64,000 nucleotides of DNA from Caenorhabditis remanei (Eukaryota; Nematoda; Chromadorea; Rhabditida; Rhabditidae): contig NC_071330.1 in NCBI RefSeq assembly GCF_010183535.1, forward strand, positions 7,049,717-7,113,716. Direction: 5' to 3'. Below the pieces are notes generated by a model. The model worked only from the letters and a program-made list of their open reading frames with translations. It searched no databases and had not been told where the DNA came from. Below are positions 13,318-25,758 of this stretch, in pieces. How positions within the stretch are numbered: position 1 is the stretch's first letter; each line of letters begins with the position of its first letter. The translations under genes were made by a program, and so were the position numbers.

Positions 13318-16300
13318 CAAAAGATTAATATAGCGAAAAAAGGGAAATTGATAAGAAAATGAAAACAGGAATAATAATCGAAAGCAAAACCGTTTAGTCA
13401 AATGAATTGAAGAGGAAACAAGAGAGAGAGACATGTTTGAAATGACTCACATAGTAGATTAAGAGTAAATGGATGTTATATAACTAGCATACAATATAAC
13501 CCATGTTTTTTCGTTCCGTTCACTTTTTTGAGAGGACATTGTTTATTGTGAATTGGGAGATAGAGAGGAGGTAAGCAATAATTGCAAAGAGAGAAGATCG
13601 GATAGAATGGAAACTTTTTGACGAGATTTGATTGAACATGGATGCAAACAGGGCGTTTGAAGTTTTGAAGTTTTCAGAAAAATGACAGGAAGTACGGAGA
13701 ACCAGTATTCGGAAGCAGAAGGAGAAGAACACGAATCGGTTTAACGAGAAGAAGAAGAAGAAGTAGAAGAAGAAGGAGAAGGAGATGATAAGAATAACAA
13801 AGTAAGAAGAAAGATATGGAGATAAAATCAATTATTCCGATCAGTAGAATCCCCATTCGTCCCTATATAAGAATCAATCACAATCGTCGTTTAGACAAAA
13901 AAAGAGTCGACGGGCGGCAACACATACACAACTTCTTCTTCTCTTCTTTTTCATCTTCTCGGCCCAACAGAAATCACTGTGATTTAGAATAGAAACCCTT
14001 CTTTCTCCAGGGGATGTGCGAAATAGTATAGGGAGACGAAGAGACGCAGCATTTTGGGTCGGGCGGTATGTGGCCAAGAAATTTAGGGTGTGGTTGCGCG
14101 ATTCTGGGGGAGGAAACGGAGAAAATAGAAGGAGTAGGAAGAAAACCGTTTTCAGTTATGATTTTTTTTTTCTTCTTTTCTCCACCTTCTTCACATTTTG
14201 TTGTGAAGTTGGAGAAGATGCGTGAGTGTACGGCGAGAAATTGGGTGGAGATCTCGTATAAAACACCAAACAACGAGAAAGAAAGAAACGATAAGTTGGG
14301 AGATATGGTTAGGTGATTAATTAGATGACAGAGTCATTTCAAAAAATGAGATACTGGAGAGAAAAGTAGATGGGAGTTTACACAGGAATAGAAAAAGGGA
14401 AGTTCTGGGAATTCATTTCGGATGGAAGAGAAAAGAAAATAGTGTTCTGAAAACGACTTTCAAGAAAAGGGAGAACAGTTGGGACGGCAAATTCTTCAAA
14501 ACAATGGCATCTTCCTGTTGAGACATCAACCCCTACCATATCTCATGTCCCTGTCCCCTTTTCAGATATTATTCTCACGAATCGCGCACATGGAGCTCGT
14601 ACAATTAGGACGGGATGTCGAGTCTAATTTAGCTTACGGAGTGAGTTTTGACTATTTAGATAAGGAAATTGTAACGATTCGAAAGTCCCAAACAAACTCT
14701 GTTCGAGTGTGGGATTGTCGCAAGCCTGATTAACTTATTATCTCAGAAGTACAAGCAGAAAAAAGGTCTGCTACCTTTACTATACTTGTTTCAGGTATGA
14801 AAAATCAATAGGTCTTAAATCTAGATGACTAATGAGCATTCCAGAAGCTGTCTCGAAATCTCGGATCAAGAAGAGTAATTGAGAAAGACTCACTCAAAAA
14901 AGAAAACTTTCTCAAACGCAGGCACTCACTGGAAGGGGGCGGGACGACAGAGTCTAGTCCCATCAAGTTAGCGACCTCCATGAGAAGCCCCAACAACATG
15001 AGATTGTTTGTTTTAGAGACATAAAAAGGTAACAAGTGAGAAGGAATGCAATTCGAGACAAAAATTTCTTCTACTATTACGAAAACTGGTGGGAATAAAT
15101 TGGTGAGTGCACCTTTTTAAGGAAATGTTCCATTTCTTGATCCCAAATGAAATCAGTACCACACCCACACATCTATCTCTCACCTCACCTCTATATAATT
15201 CAATGTTTTCTTCTCATTATTTGCCAGACATTCTCTATGACTAAGAGGTCAATGTTTGCATTCAGTTCTCAATCAACGCCCTTTTTGCAATATTTATAAG
15301 GATCCTATTACAGAAAAAAACACTACTTTTTTGAAGAGACGCGTGCAATTGCAACACAAACTAATTACTTTCTCCGAAATCGGAAGAAAAGTGAAATCCG
15401 GGAAAGGAATGAAAAGAAGAAAGAAGGAGAAGAACACAGTACTACTACTGTTTATGCAAATTTTCATCAGCAGTTTGATGGGAAGAAATGGATTTCGAAG
15501 AGGAAGAAAGTTAGGAGAGAGAGAAAACTAGAGAGAGAACGAAAAAGTTTTCAAGGATGCTGATGATGCTGATCCACTGATGCGAAATAGCGAGAGAGAC
15601 GACTGGAATGTGTCGGATGAGGTCCAAACTATTGCGCAGAAGGGGGAAGAGACACATGCATTATTTGATACAAATGTGCGAAGAAGCGTCGATCAAGGTG
15701 GAAAAGAGAAAGGAAAAAAGGATGAAAGATGGAAAACGAAGTGAGGATAAAAACGGAGTCGGAACCGTTTCGAGACTCGGGATAAACGCAGAAAAAAGAG
15801 TTTATGATTCAGGAAAAGGAGAAATTCAAGTGAAAGTAGTTGAAGGATATGTTGTTCACTGAAATATGTTTTAGGAAAGATCAGACTTCAGAGGAGAAGG
15901 AAGGTGTTTCTACAGTACAAAGATTTGAATCTATAACAGAAATTCAAAATGTAAAGACTACTGAAAGTTACTGTAAAAAAGAAGACAAGGGACTCTCAAA
16001 AAGCTGAATTAAGATGACTTGGATGGGGAACAAAACCTAAATTTAAATTTTTAAGAAGAAACCACATATCTGATACTACTGAAAGAATATCACTAGACTG
16101 TCCGGTCCTATGCAACGGAGAGCAAAGCCGTACCAAAAAAAAATTCACGTGATTTATGTTTGAAAAAATAGTACTGGACTGTATGAAGAAGAAGAATAAA
16201 ACCAATACGGACTGTCCAAAAGGCAAACAATCCAGAAAATATTAAAATATAAAATAAACCATATGATATTATATCAAAAGTTTTGTTCCTAGTAAAATGG

Positions 16301-19300
16301 AATTGAAATTAACACTAATAGAATGATGATGGGGAACATTGATTGTGATCACTCAAAAAGAAGAACGTATTTTAGAAAAGTGAGGTCATAGATTCAGAGA
16401 ATCGAGAAATACGGTATATGGAATGGTCAAGAGTTCTAATTTCAGAAATGGTCCAGTATTGGAATAGAAAGAACTGGCGCCCAAAAGTCTTTGACGTCAG
16501 TTTTAGAAATTTCAGAAATTAAAAAAAAAGCACAAAAATTCAAGAACGTCGAGAGAGGAAAAGAAAAGTATAATTGTATCAAAATTTCAAGAAAAGAGGA
16601 GTGAAAAGAAACAGAGAAACAAGGCGGCAAGTTCAAAATGCTTAAAGTCATAAATACAGAGAGTGTGAGAGGTAAATAAATAAATAAATGGGAGGGGCAA
16701 AGAGAGAAAACGAAAACGAAAGAGAAATAGAACAAGGGGAATCGTATCAGGACGAAAAAATAGAGAAAAGAGACAGAAAAGGATGGAGAACGTGTGTGAG
16801 ACGTAGTAGTGCAATCAATTTCTTAGGGAGAGGGCTCAACAAATTTTTGTGTGTAGAAAAGTGAAGAAAAGTTTTGTTGATAAGTGGGTGATAAGCAAAC
16901 GCTTTGAAACCGGGTGGCAGGTGGGAGGGAATCAGAGTGAGACATTTTTGAAACACCGCGCAAAAAGATGAATTGAATGCCATTTCCATCATCATCAACA
17001 ACCATTAGAAGAAGCGTGTTTGTTGATGATGTAAATGATGTTTATGATAAAATAAATTAGATCATCACAACATCTCAGAAGGGGCAAAAAGGGGGGAAGA
17101 AAACGAATAAAAGTACTTAAAAGAGATGAGAAACGGGATGAGTAATAGTAGTAAAACGGATAGTGTCGACCTTGCCTGGAAGGATTGAACAGTTATTTCG
17201 AAAAGAGAGGGTGTGGCACCTGAAGATACCATCATGGGTCATTTGGAAATGAATTCATCAGCACCTCCCAGATGAACCTAGATGATAAAACAATAGGTAT
17301 TTGAGAATGATGATGATGAGATTAAAAAAAACAGTAGTGATTCTTCGAGAGAAGATCCGTAAGGGGGGATGGACACATATCGATGCCTTCAGTTTTTCTG
17401 TCTCGCAGAAGGGCGTGGTGCCTCTTCTCGTCAAGATGTACCTGTGTTATGTGAGAATAAGAAGAAGACGACACATGGAAAAAGAGAAGAAGGCGGGTTT
17501 GCTTCTTCTTCGTCTTCTATTCGGTTTGTTGTATGTTTGGGGAGGGGTGTCCTGTAAAACCGTCTTGTATAGGACACCTCAGACCGGGGAGGTAACACTT
17601 TTGGCCAATACGAACTAGTTCCACTTCTTCGTCTATTCTACTGATTTTTAGAAAAAAAAACGTTCAGTTTCGTTACAGTTATTATCTGTACTTTCAAAAA
17701 AATGTACATGAAGAAAAAATCAGGAAGAGACCGTGAACTACTTGAAGTGTCATCAGGTGCAGAGGGAAGAACAGAAGCCCTCAGAAGGGTGGGACAGAGG
17801 ATCGGAAAAACTACAGGGATGATTTCTACCTTACGATTCTAAACTGATTACGTGGCTCAACTAAACCTGAAGCACACTGGGGGCACAAAGATAGACAGAA
17901 TAGAATTTCAGAATCAAATTACTATAAAGTAAAAAAGCAGGATGAAGATAAAGGATGCACTGATATGATGTACTTTCTCAAAATTCAAGAAATTCCAGTG
18001 TTTGAGTCTAGAACTGTAGAAGGAGTTATTAGGTACTTCTGATCACAAAATTACTTCTGTACCTATCCATGTAGATCAGCTTCTTCTTGATCTCCTAATA
18101 CATCCATCCCTTTATCAACTCATAACGCCCTCTCTCTCTCTATCTTTCTCTTTGACCATTCTCCTCCCCTTATAGTTAGCCTCGGTTGATAAGCATTTTC
18201 TACGCAACAAGAACAAAAAAAACGAGGTGGTTGAAAAAATGTACTTGAGAACAGTGCTTAGGAGGAGTTGGATGGTTGAGGCCCTCTTTTCGGCGGCTCT
18301 CTCTTCTCGTCGCTTTTCTCTCAAAACGACACGATAATTCGAAGCGTAAACACTTGTAACACACGATTTTTGTTGTATGGCAGCGAAATCAGCAGAAATG
18401 CAACTTTAGCTGATATGAACTTTTGTTAGAGGGGGCGTCGGGGGACCTTCTGATTCTTCGATTCTATTTCTCTTCAAAGGAAGTAAACGTTTTGAAATTT
18501 AGGGAAAACCTTTTCAGGATTACGGTAGAGCCCAAAAATCTTGGTCGACTCTCTAACGGTAACTTAAGATTACGAGTAACGGACACTTGAAAACTAGATT
18601 ATACTTTAAACAACCATTTGGTCAAAAAAAAGAACATGTTTACTTTCACTTCACTTCTTCTCAATTCTCCGTTAGCGTAATAGGGAACAGTTCAAAAGAG
18701 TTTCAATTTATCAATAGAGCGCGGGTGCATTGTCAATTAACTCTACAGTAACTATGTGTCACAACAAATAGCAATGTATGCGATAGAGGGAAACAAACAT
18801 CGAGAATCAAAAAAGGGAAGGAAGTGAAAATGGAATCAAGGAAGAGAAAGAAGGTGACGGAAACCAGAAAGAAGTTTCAAGAAGAAAAAAGAAAAAAGCT
18901 TCATAACGAATATGTGATTGTGTGTGAGTGTGTTTGTTGGTTGCGCAAAGACTCAAGAAGAAGGAGAAGCAGAAATGCAACTCGGCGAGAGGCGAAATGC
19001 GATGGTGATGAGCAGTAGCAGGAGCCCAGGTTCCTAGAGACCATACGGGACGAGCAAACATACGAAATCTTGCTCTCTCCCGCCAAGAAAAGCTGAAGAC
19101 GAAGGCATGCGCACTCGAGAACGCTTTATTTATTGTACTTCCACATCGACCGAATGCCACGTGGAAACAAAAAGAGATAGAAATACTATGACAACTTATC
19201 AGTTTTTGTTCGACGGGGGATCCGAAGAAAATTATACTTTAACGATGTGGAGAGATCGTAGCAACTCACGTTGTTCATTATTCAAAAGATGCCTTCCAGA

Positions 19301-21451
19301 ATTTCATGATATCACAGTAGTACCGATTTTTGAATTCAGTTTTTTTTGGCTAACAAAAACTATTATTGTCCGCTCTACTCTACATTTACAGACCAAAAAA
19401 AGAAGGATGTCTTCTTATGAAGTTCACATAATCTGACCACCAGTTCAGAATCTTCATGACGTGAGCATAACTTTATAAAAATTTTAGACACTCTAACGAA
19501 TTGCCGATGGTCAAGAAACAAATGTCCAAATATATGTCCCTCCCACAGATGTTCATTTTAAAATCCCTCGCTTCTCTAAGTCGCTCTGCTACAGTTGTAT
19601 TTCCGGTAATTAGACATCAAACAGTCTCCAAAAAAGGCATTTTCGGAAAGAAAACTGTTTATTGATAAGAAAAGAGACTGGTTGCAAACAGAACCCCTCC
19701 CACCAATCACTTTGGAAATTTATCGGACAGCAAACCGAAAAAAAAGAAGTGATGAAGGAATGAAAAGACGAAGAAGACGATTGAGATATTGTTTCTCTTT
19801 ACTATTTATCACCAAATCTTTGATCACAAAGACTTTCAAAAGAATTTGAAACTTAGATAGGTTTAAAACAGAGAAAAAAAAACGGATAGTTTAAGGAAAA
19901 AATGAGAAGGAGTGAAGAAAAAAGAACTATCGAATCACGCAGACACTTCATAAAAACCCAAAAAAACTTTCTTTTCAATTGTTTTTTTTTTCTCGGAATG
20001 TATGAGAAAGCAGTTATCAATTGGAATGTAGTACAGTGTGTCCGCACATAACAGTTTGCGGGAAAGAGTGGGTGGCGACCTTAATTAGACGATCATCCTT
20101 GAGAGACAGTTCAGATATGACTGATAAGTGAATGAATATATGGGAGAGAATATGTGTATGTATTAGAGGTATTGGCGGAAGGAGAGGAAGAAATCGGGAA
20201 TAAGGGATCGAGTAAGATTACTATATCATTACTATTATTTCTTGTTTACAACATAACGTTTATAACGAAACAATTTTGATCAAACCGAATGATATCAGAT
20301 GATAATAAGTGATATCAAATGATTCAATTCAAAGATATTGGTTAGAAAATACCGTATTCGATTAGATATACAGACTCCTTTTTCAAACTAGTACTTCGAC
20401 CTACGCTTCAGGCATCTTCGTCTATATTGTGGCTAACCTCATCAAATCTAATCATTTTCATCAAATTGTTCAAAAACAAGAACTTATTCAAAATTAGCAA
20501 AAGTGCGAAAAATGCAACAGATGATCTTTGAGCATTTTCGGATTATCAAAACTAGAAAAAAAACAAACAATAAAGACAAACATATACTTTCATCTCGTCC
20601 ATTCCGAAACTTCCAACAAGACTCCGAACTTAGATGGAAGAAGTAAAATGGATAAGAAATGTTGGATTACAATGAAAAATGGAAAAGTGAGATCGGAATA
20701 AAAAGAACAAACTTTTTAGCAAAAAAGTGTGGCTGTGAGCCACCCGCAACTCCTTCACTTGAGCATCTCGAAACAGAGAACCCCCGCAAAAAATGAGGAA
20801 AAGTACTGTAACGAAAAGAGAGATTTAGAGAAAGAGAAGACGGTAGAGTCGGATACCGAAAGAGTAAACTTGGAAGAAAAAAGAGAAATTTAGGAAGGGA
20901 AACGGTGGGAGGAATAGGAGAGAGGGAAAGGCTGTACGTAAGAAGAAGAAAGCAATTTCCACTACTATTTGACACTCTGCCAAGATTTCATTCCACAAAA
21001 AAGACAACGGGAAGATTTGTTTGTTTTCGGAAAACATTGGATTGCAAGTACAAAAAATACAGTTTCGAATAGTTCATTTCACATGAACTTTTTAAAATTT
21101 CAAAAGTGTGAACGAGGAAACAGATATCGGACAAAATATAATTGTCGGATACAGTAAGAAATTTTCAAAAAGTATGTTTCTGAAAAACATAAATGTGGGT
21201 GGTTGATGATAATAATCCAGAACATAATTTTTGTCTGAAAACTTCAGATATATAGTTCGACAGTAAAAACTATGGTATTCCCATTGTGTTTTAGCATTAT
21301 TTTGAATAGAACGAAACATAACAAGAAGCTATGTGAAAACAGTAGTCTTGGACAAACTTTTTTCAGTCAATTAAGATGGAAAAATTGAAGAAAGAGCCTT
21401 CTCAAGAAGCTTCTCAACTATAACAGTTCTTTTCATTTCCCAAATTCAATA

Positions 21452-21457
21452 TTTATT
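21452..21457 (-). terminator. Poly(A) signal of the CHP gene
   Basis: TTTATT on plus reads AATAAA on minus, about 98 bases after the TAA at 21557-21555, a normal nematode spacing. Confidence 0.6.
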
Positions 21458-21554
21458 GAATAAAGTGATCAGTTACATTTGAATTTTGAAAATACAGTTA
21501 ATAAAACACACGAATAATTATAAATGAGTATTCTCAGTAATTTCACGAATATAA

Positions 21555-24500
21555 TTATGTCAAGAAACGGAACGACATCTTCTGTTCGATGTCTGTCTTC
21601 TCCATTGCCTGAAAAGTATTCTTGATTTCAATATCAGTTATATTATGATCAACGTACATTGCAGAACTCTTGAAAAGTGATATAACCATCACCATCTCTG
21701 TCTGCCTCACGCATCGTACGATCAGCAATTGAGTTGACTTGCTCTTTCGGTACATTCGCTCCAATCATCATCTGGAAACGAAACAAAGAATAAAAATTCG
21801 AAAATTTAGAAATGTAAATTACCTCGAGAATATCCTGGAACTCATCCTTTGTGATGGTTCCACTTTTATTCAAGTCGTACATTGTGAAGGCGACTGCAAA
21901 ATTAGAAAAACACATTTATCACTTTTCCATTCTCTCTCCGTAAGAAGCTTACATCTTAACTTAGCTTCACGGCTATTCCATGGATGCGGTTTGTTTTTGT
22001 TAATCGGACGGAAATGGCTCAGAACTTTGACGAAGTCTTTGAAGTAGACCTTACGGCGTTCGAGCACTCTGAAATTATTAGTTAATGAAGATTTTCATCC
22101 CAAATCTTTATAGTCAAGATACGCAATTTAATATTTTCCATTATTTTGAGAATGTGGACTTTTTCTGAACTTTTTGCATGAATTCTATTCATTGAATTCT
22201 ATATGAAAGTCGGCCAAAGATCATCTCAACTTTTTGAAAGTCTAGTTGCTCCCACCAAAAACGTGAAAAACTATTACGACAATTACTTTTCTGGAGTTGT
22301 CGGGTCAAAAAATCAAGTAACATTTCTAGCACATTCATCTTCCACTTCTCAGTTTTTCTCTTCTTGTTCTAGTTTTTTCAGAAGACATCACGCGATTTGT
22401 TGCCTCTCGCTTCTATCGGTTTGTCTTCGTTATTTCCAGAATTCTCCCTCATTCCTTCTTCTTTTTCTTCTTCAATTCTCCAAACTAATTGGTTAGACAA
22501 CTCGAAAAAAGAAGAGTCCCGAATAGTCTGTGTGCTCCGAAATGAGATTAACACAAAACATTTTTTACTGGGTTAGTTTTTACTTAGTTACTACTTTTTC
22601 CTTTTATTTCTTTATTTTTATCCTTCAAAGTCTCAACGATGATGTATTCTTAAGAACTCTCTTTTCTTGGTGTCTCACTGAGAAGAATTCTCACGGAAAA
22701 GTGTAAATCTCGGGAGAGGAAAAGGGAGATGACAGCTGCTCGGCGAGCACCCATCTGGCTCCCCTCCAGAATGCTTATTGTTAATACTTTCGGGCGTTTG
22801 ACAAGTTTTTAAAGTTAGAAACGAGTGAAAATAAAAATATTATTTTATGTGTTCGATGTCACTTTTTTCTACTTAAGAATAGCTATCACATACGTTTCTA
22901 GGGAATTTTCGGCTACAATTCAGTTTATTTCTAAATTTATGACGAAAAACATGTCAACGCATGGTGGAATTTTGAGTATGATAAGCTATGTTGGTGGTGC
23001 TCTGCCAAAATTTTTTTCTAAATCGTAAACTCTCATGTCCTAATTTATATTTTCCACGATAATTTACCAGTACAAGTATGCTCGCTCTCTGTATTTAGGC
23101 ATTTCTTCCAAAAACAGAATGATAAAACCCTGATTCTCCCAGTCTTTCGTCATTCAAAAGTACTAGTAACTCTCATGATTCTTCTATGAACGTACTGCAA
23201 AATAGAAGAGAAAATAGAAGAAAAACAGAAGAAATTGATTCTAGGAATCTAGAAGTCACCCAACCTAAAACTAATTCTTTGTTCTTCTTTTTATTCCCAC
23301 AAAAGACAGAAAAAGAGTTATTCTTTTTCCACTTCTTCTTCTTTTCCAACAAAGATTTCTCCGTCGGTTTTCTTCCGCCTGAATCGAACATTATAAGCAA
23401 AAAGTCGAAGGAGTGGCCTCTTCTCTCAAAAATCCCCCAGGGTCATGCTCCTCTAACCTAGTACGCTCCGGAGGAGGGCCTTCGACATTTTTGATTCTCT
23501 CTGACTGTTTCTGTCTCTTCATGAACTACGTTTCAATTTATTTGTCATGCGGAATCAAAAAATTTCCGTTTTTTTGAGTTTCAAGAATCGCAATGTTAAA
23601 CCTGGATGGCTGAAAACTCTAGATCTACTCCGATAAATTGGTTCGTAGTATTATAGAGATCGAGTGATAAAAGGACTAGTTTCGGATTGGAAGACCACAT
23701 CCGTCATCCTTGGATAGGCACCGCCCACAAATTGTAGAATGAAAAATTTGAAATAATCAATGTAATTTCAATCGGAGTTCGAGTTTCATACAAAACTGTT
23801 CATTTTCATTTTGGTCCCATTTTCATGACGAAACAGCAGCCCGAAAGTCTTCAGAAAAAGAGCTGCGGAGTACTGTACACCTCCCCGTTACTATTGTTTA
23901 TACTCAATTGAAACTCGATATTCTAGACGTCATAAAACTCAATAAGATGAAAATGACAAATTTCTAGCTGATAATCCCAAACATATTATTAATTCAACAG
24001 CATCTTCCACTTTTTCTCTCTCTCTTTTTCTACTTCATAGACTCACGGCGTAAGGTTTCATCGTGGAGGTGAGCTCTTTTTTTTGGCAAAGAACGTGGGT
24101 AGAATGAGGGGAAATTTTAGAAGATTCATAGAATAGAATAGTCTTTTCAAATGAATATAATCTGGAAAAAGGAGAAGGCTCAACTGAATGAATACGTATT
24201 CTAATCGAAAAGAAGCAGCCAAAAATATTTATGTCCCTGGCCGTGAGTTATCCCCCATTTCTTTTTCTTCTTCTTTCTTCTTTCGTCATTCTTCTTCTTT
24301 GCTCTATCATATTATGCCAGATTGTTCATTCTCTAAGTCTCTCATTATATCTCTTCTATTTCATTTTTCTCATTTTGATTCCGATACATTTTTAAGTTTT
24401 TTGTATCGTTTCACTTACTCAGCGTCAGCGAAGAATGCATCGATTATCCTATCTCCGAGTGGGTTTTGTTTGAGTTCAGCGATTGACTGAAAGGCTTTAG

Positions 24501-25502
24501 AATGTTAGTTTCAGAAAAATTGATAAATCGCTCCAGAATATGGTTTATCTTAATCCAAATTCATCCTAATCCTTACATCTAACCAGGAAAGAAATCAGAG
24601 CGTAATATCAGATTCTTCAACTTCCTTTATCTAGAATTTCGATCTTTCGTTTTTTTTGTCTGAATGTTCACTCTGGCTTCATATGTTTATGTAATAATGT
24701 ATAGCTTCTTTGGTTGTGTATAAGGGAACTCAGACGAACTATGAGAATTTGAATACCAAATTTGAATAGACCACTTTCTAATCAGAAACTATGATTTTCC
24801 AAGAACTTTGTCTGTAACATTTTGAGATATAATCCAAACCGTCTATGATTCAAAATTACCAACTGTTTGCTGGTTTCAGTATTCCTACATCTGATAGTTC
24901 CTATTTGGAAACCTATACATTTCTATCTTAACTTCCTTACCTGAAAATCTCCTTTCGTCAAGAAGTACTCATTGGTGGTCTTATCTCTATGAGTTGCCAA
25001 CGAGATGAAACGACTGTAGAGTTTGAGAATTCCTCCGCGAGACACTGAAAAGAGATACGGTAATATTTGTTTTCGAGTCATTCGAGAATTCTGAAGAAGA
25101 CACCCTGAGAAAGTGTCATCTTGAAACGGAAATGAAGTTTGAGCTTTTCGAAAGTCGAAGAAGAGAAAAAGGCGAACGAAAATAAATTTATTGGAAGAAG
25201 ACTACGTTGTTTCACTTTCTTTTCCCTCCTCTTCTTTCGTTTTTTTTCATTCACCACCTTCTTCTTCTCTTTTCCTTTTTGCCATTTTTCATGAATAAAT
25301 ATGAGATGGCGTAAATTTTAAGGTTACCTAGAGAGCCTAACCAACTTTTTTCGTTCACTCTTTTTCACTTTCAGTTCATTTCAATATGATTTATATTTTC
25401 AGAAACTTGTTTCTCATAACTGAAATAAATCAACTCACATCCACTTTCAATGCTCAAGTGTTCGAGTTCGTGTTCCGGAATTTGAGACGTGGTTTGACCC
25501 AT
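21555..25502 (-). CDS. pbo-1: Calcineurin B homologous protein (CHP/PBO-1 type), EF-hand
   Basis: Seven exons (25502-25439, 25044-24941, 24486-24419, 22068-21953, 21893-21823, 21771-21658, 21608-21555) join in frame to 196 residues, the usual CHP size. It starts MGQTTS, a consensus N-myristoylation site as in CHP1. Residues 'NPLGDRIIDAFF' match the CHP signature. Two good EF-hands occur in the C-terminal half: DLNKSGTITKDE and DRDGDGYITFQE. The end 'DIEQKMSFRFL' also matches CHP1. CHP proteins bind Na+/H+ exchangers and aid their activity at the plasma membrane; in C. elegans PBO-1 acts with intestinal exchangers in the defecation rhythm. The N-terminal EF-hand pair looks degenerate, as in the family. 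The symbol is an orthology guess; C. elegans has paralogues (chpf genes). AATAAA lies about 100 bases after the stop. Confidence 0.88.
22069..24418 (-). other. 2.35-kb intron of the CHP gene
   Basis: This intron separates the exon ending 'FFADAE' from the exon starting 'VLERRKVYF'. I see no exon or RNA gene in it. It contains T/C-rich stretches and short K/R-rich or S/F-rich reading frames that look random. Its size is unusual beside the other introns of this gene (50-400 bases), so control elements are possible. Confidence 0.5.
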
Positions 25503-25758
25503 TTTTTATCTGTAACAAGAAGAAATTTGGCTGAAAAGAAGGTGGAAGGAGTGGCGATCCGGAATAGATGTAAGAGTTTTTTGAGTTTAACAAAATCAAA
25601 ATATTTTTGATATTTCTCTAAATGTCAAAACTTTTTAACAGAAAAAGAAAAAAAGATGTCAAAATTGAAAGATGTCAGAAAACTTCGTTTTCATTCTCGG
25701 AGGAAGATGACAATAGAAAAGAAAAAACGGAAATTTACGTAAATTCGTTTTTTCAGAA

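Larger units (their letters stand above)
13307..21554. other. 8.2-kb stretch without a supportable gene; purine-biased plus strand
   Basis: I find no spliced coding model here. The plus strand is rich in GAAGAA/AGAAAAG tracts, as at 13730-13790, 16540-16760 and 20820-20960, so the minus strand is pyrimidine-rich. Reading frames here encode only low-complexity K/R/E or S/F/L strings. Because a splice acceptor (TTTTTTTGCAG) sits at 13307-13317 just before the first coding exon of the FN3 gene, the stretch probably contains its promoter and perhaps 5' untranslated exons, unless that acceptor takes a spliced leader. Stretches near 14.5-15.2 kb and 18.4-19.4 kb are less repetitive and could hold control elements, but I recognise none. 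Confidence 0.5.

Noticed and set aside
17301..17618. Plus-strand frame starting MRMMMMRLKKT in the upstream desert
   Set aside because: Low complexity, no splice context, no family resemblance.
18807..19160. Minus-strand frame of 117 codons rich in Ser and Phe
   Set aside because: Composition reflects the purine-rich plus strand; no acceptors or donors extend it.
22203..22496. Plus-strand frame inside the CHP intron
   Set aside because: Pyrimidine-tract artefact without coding signals.
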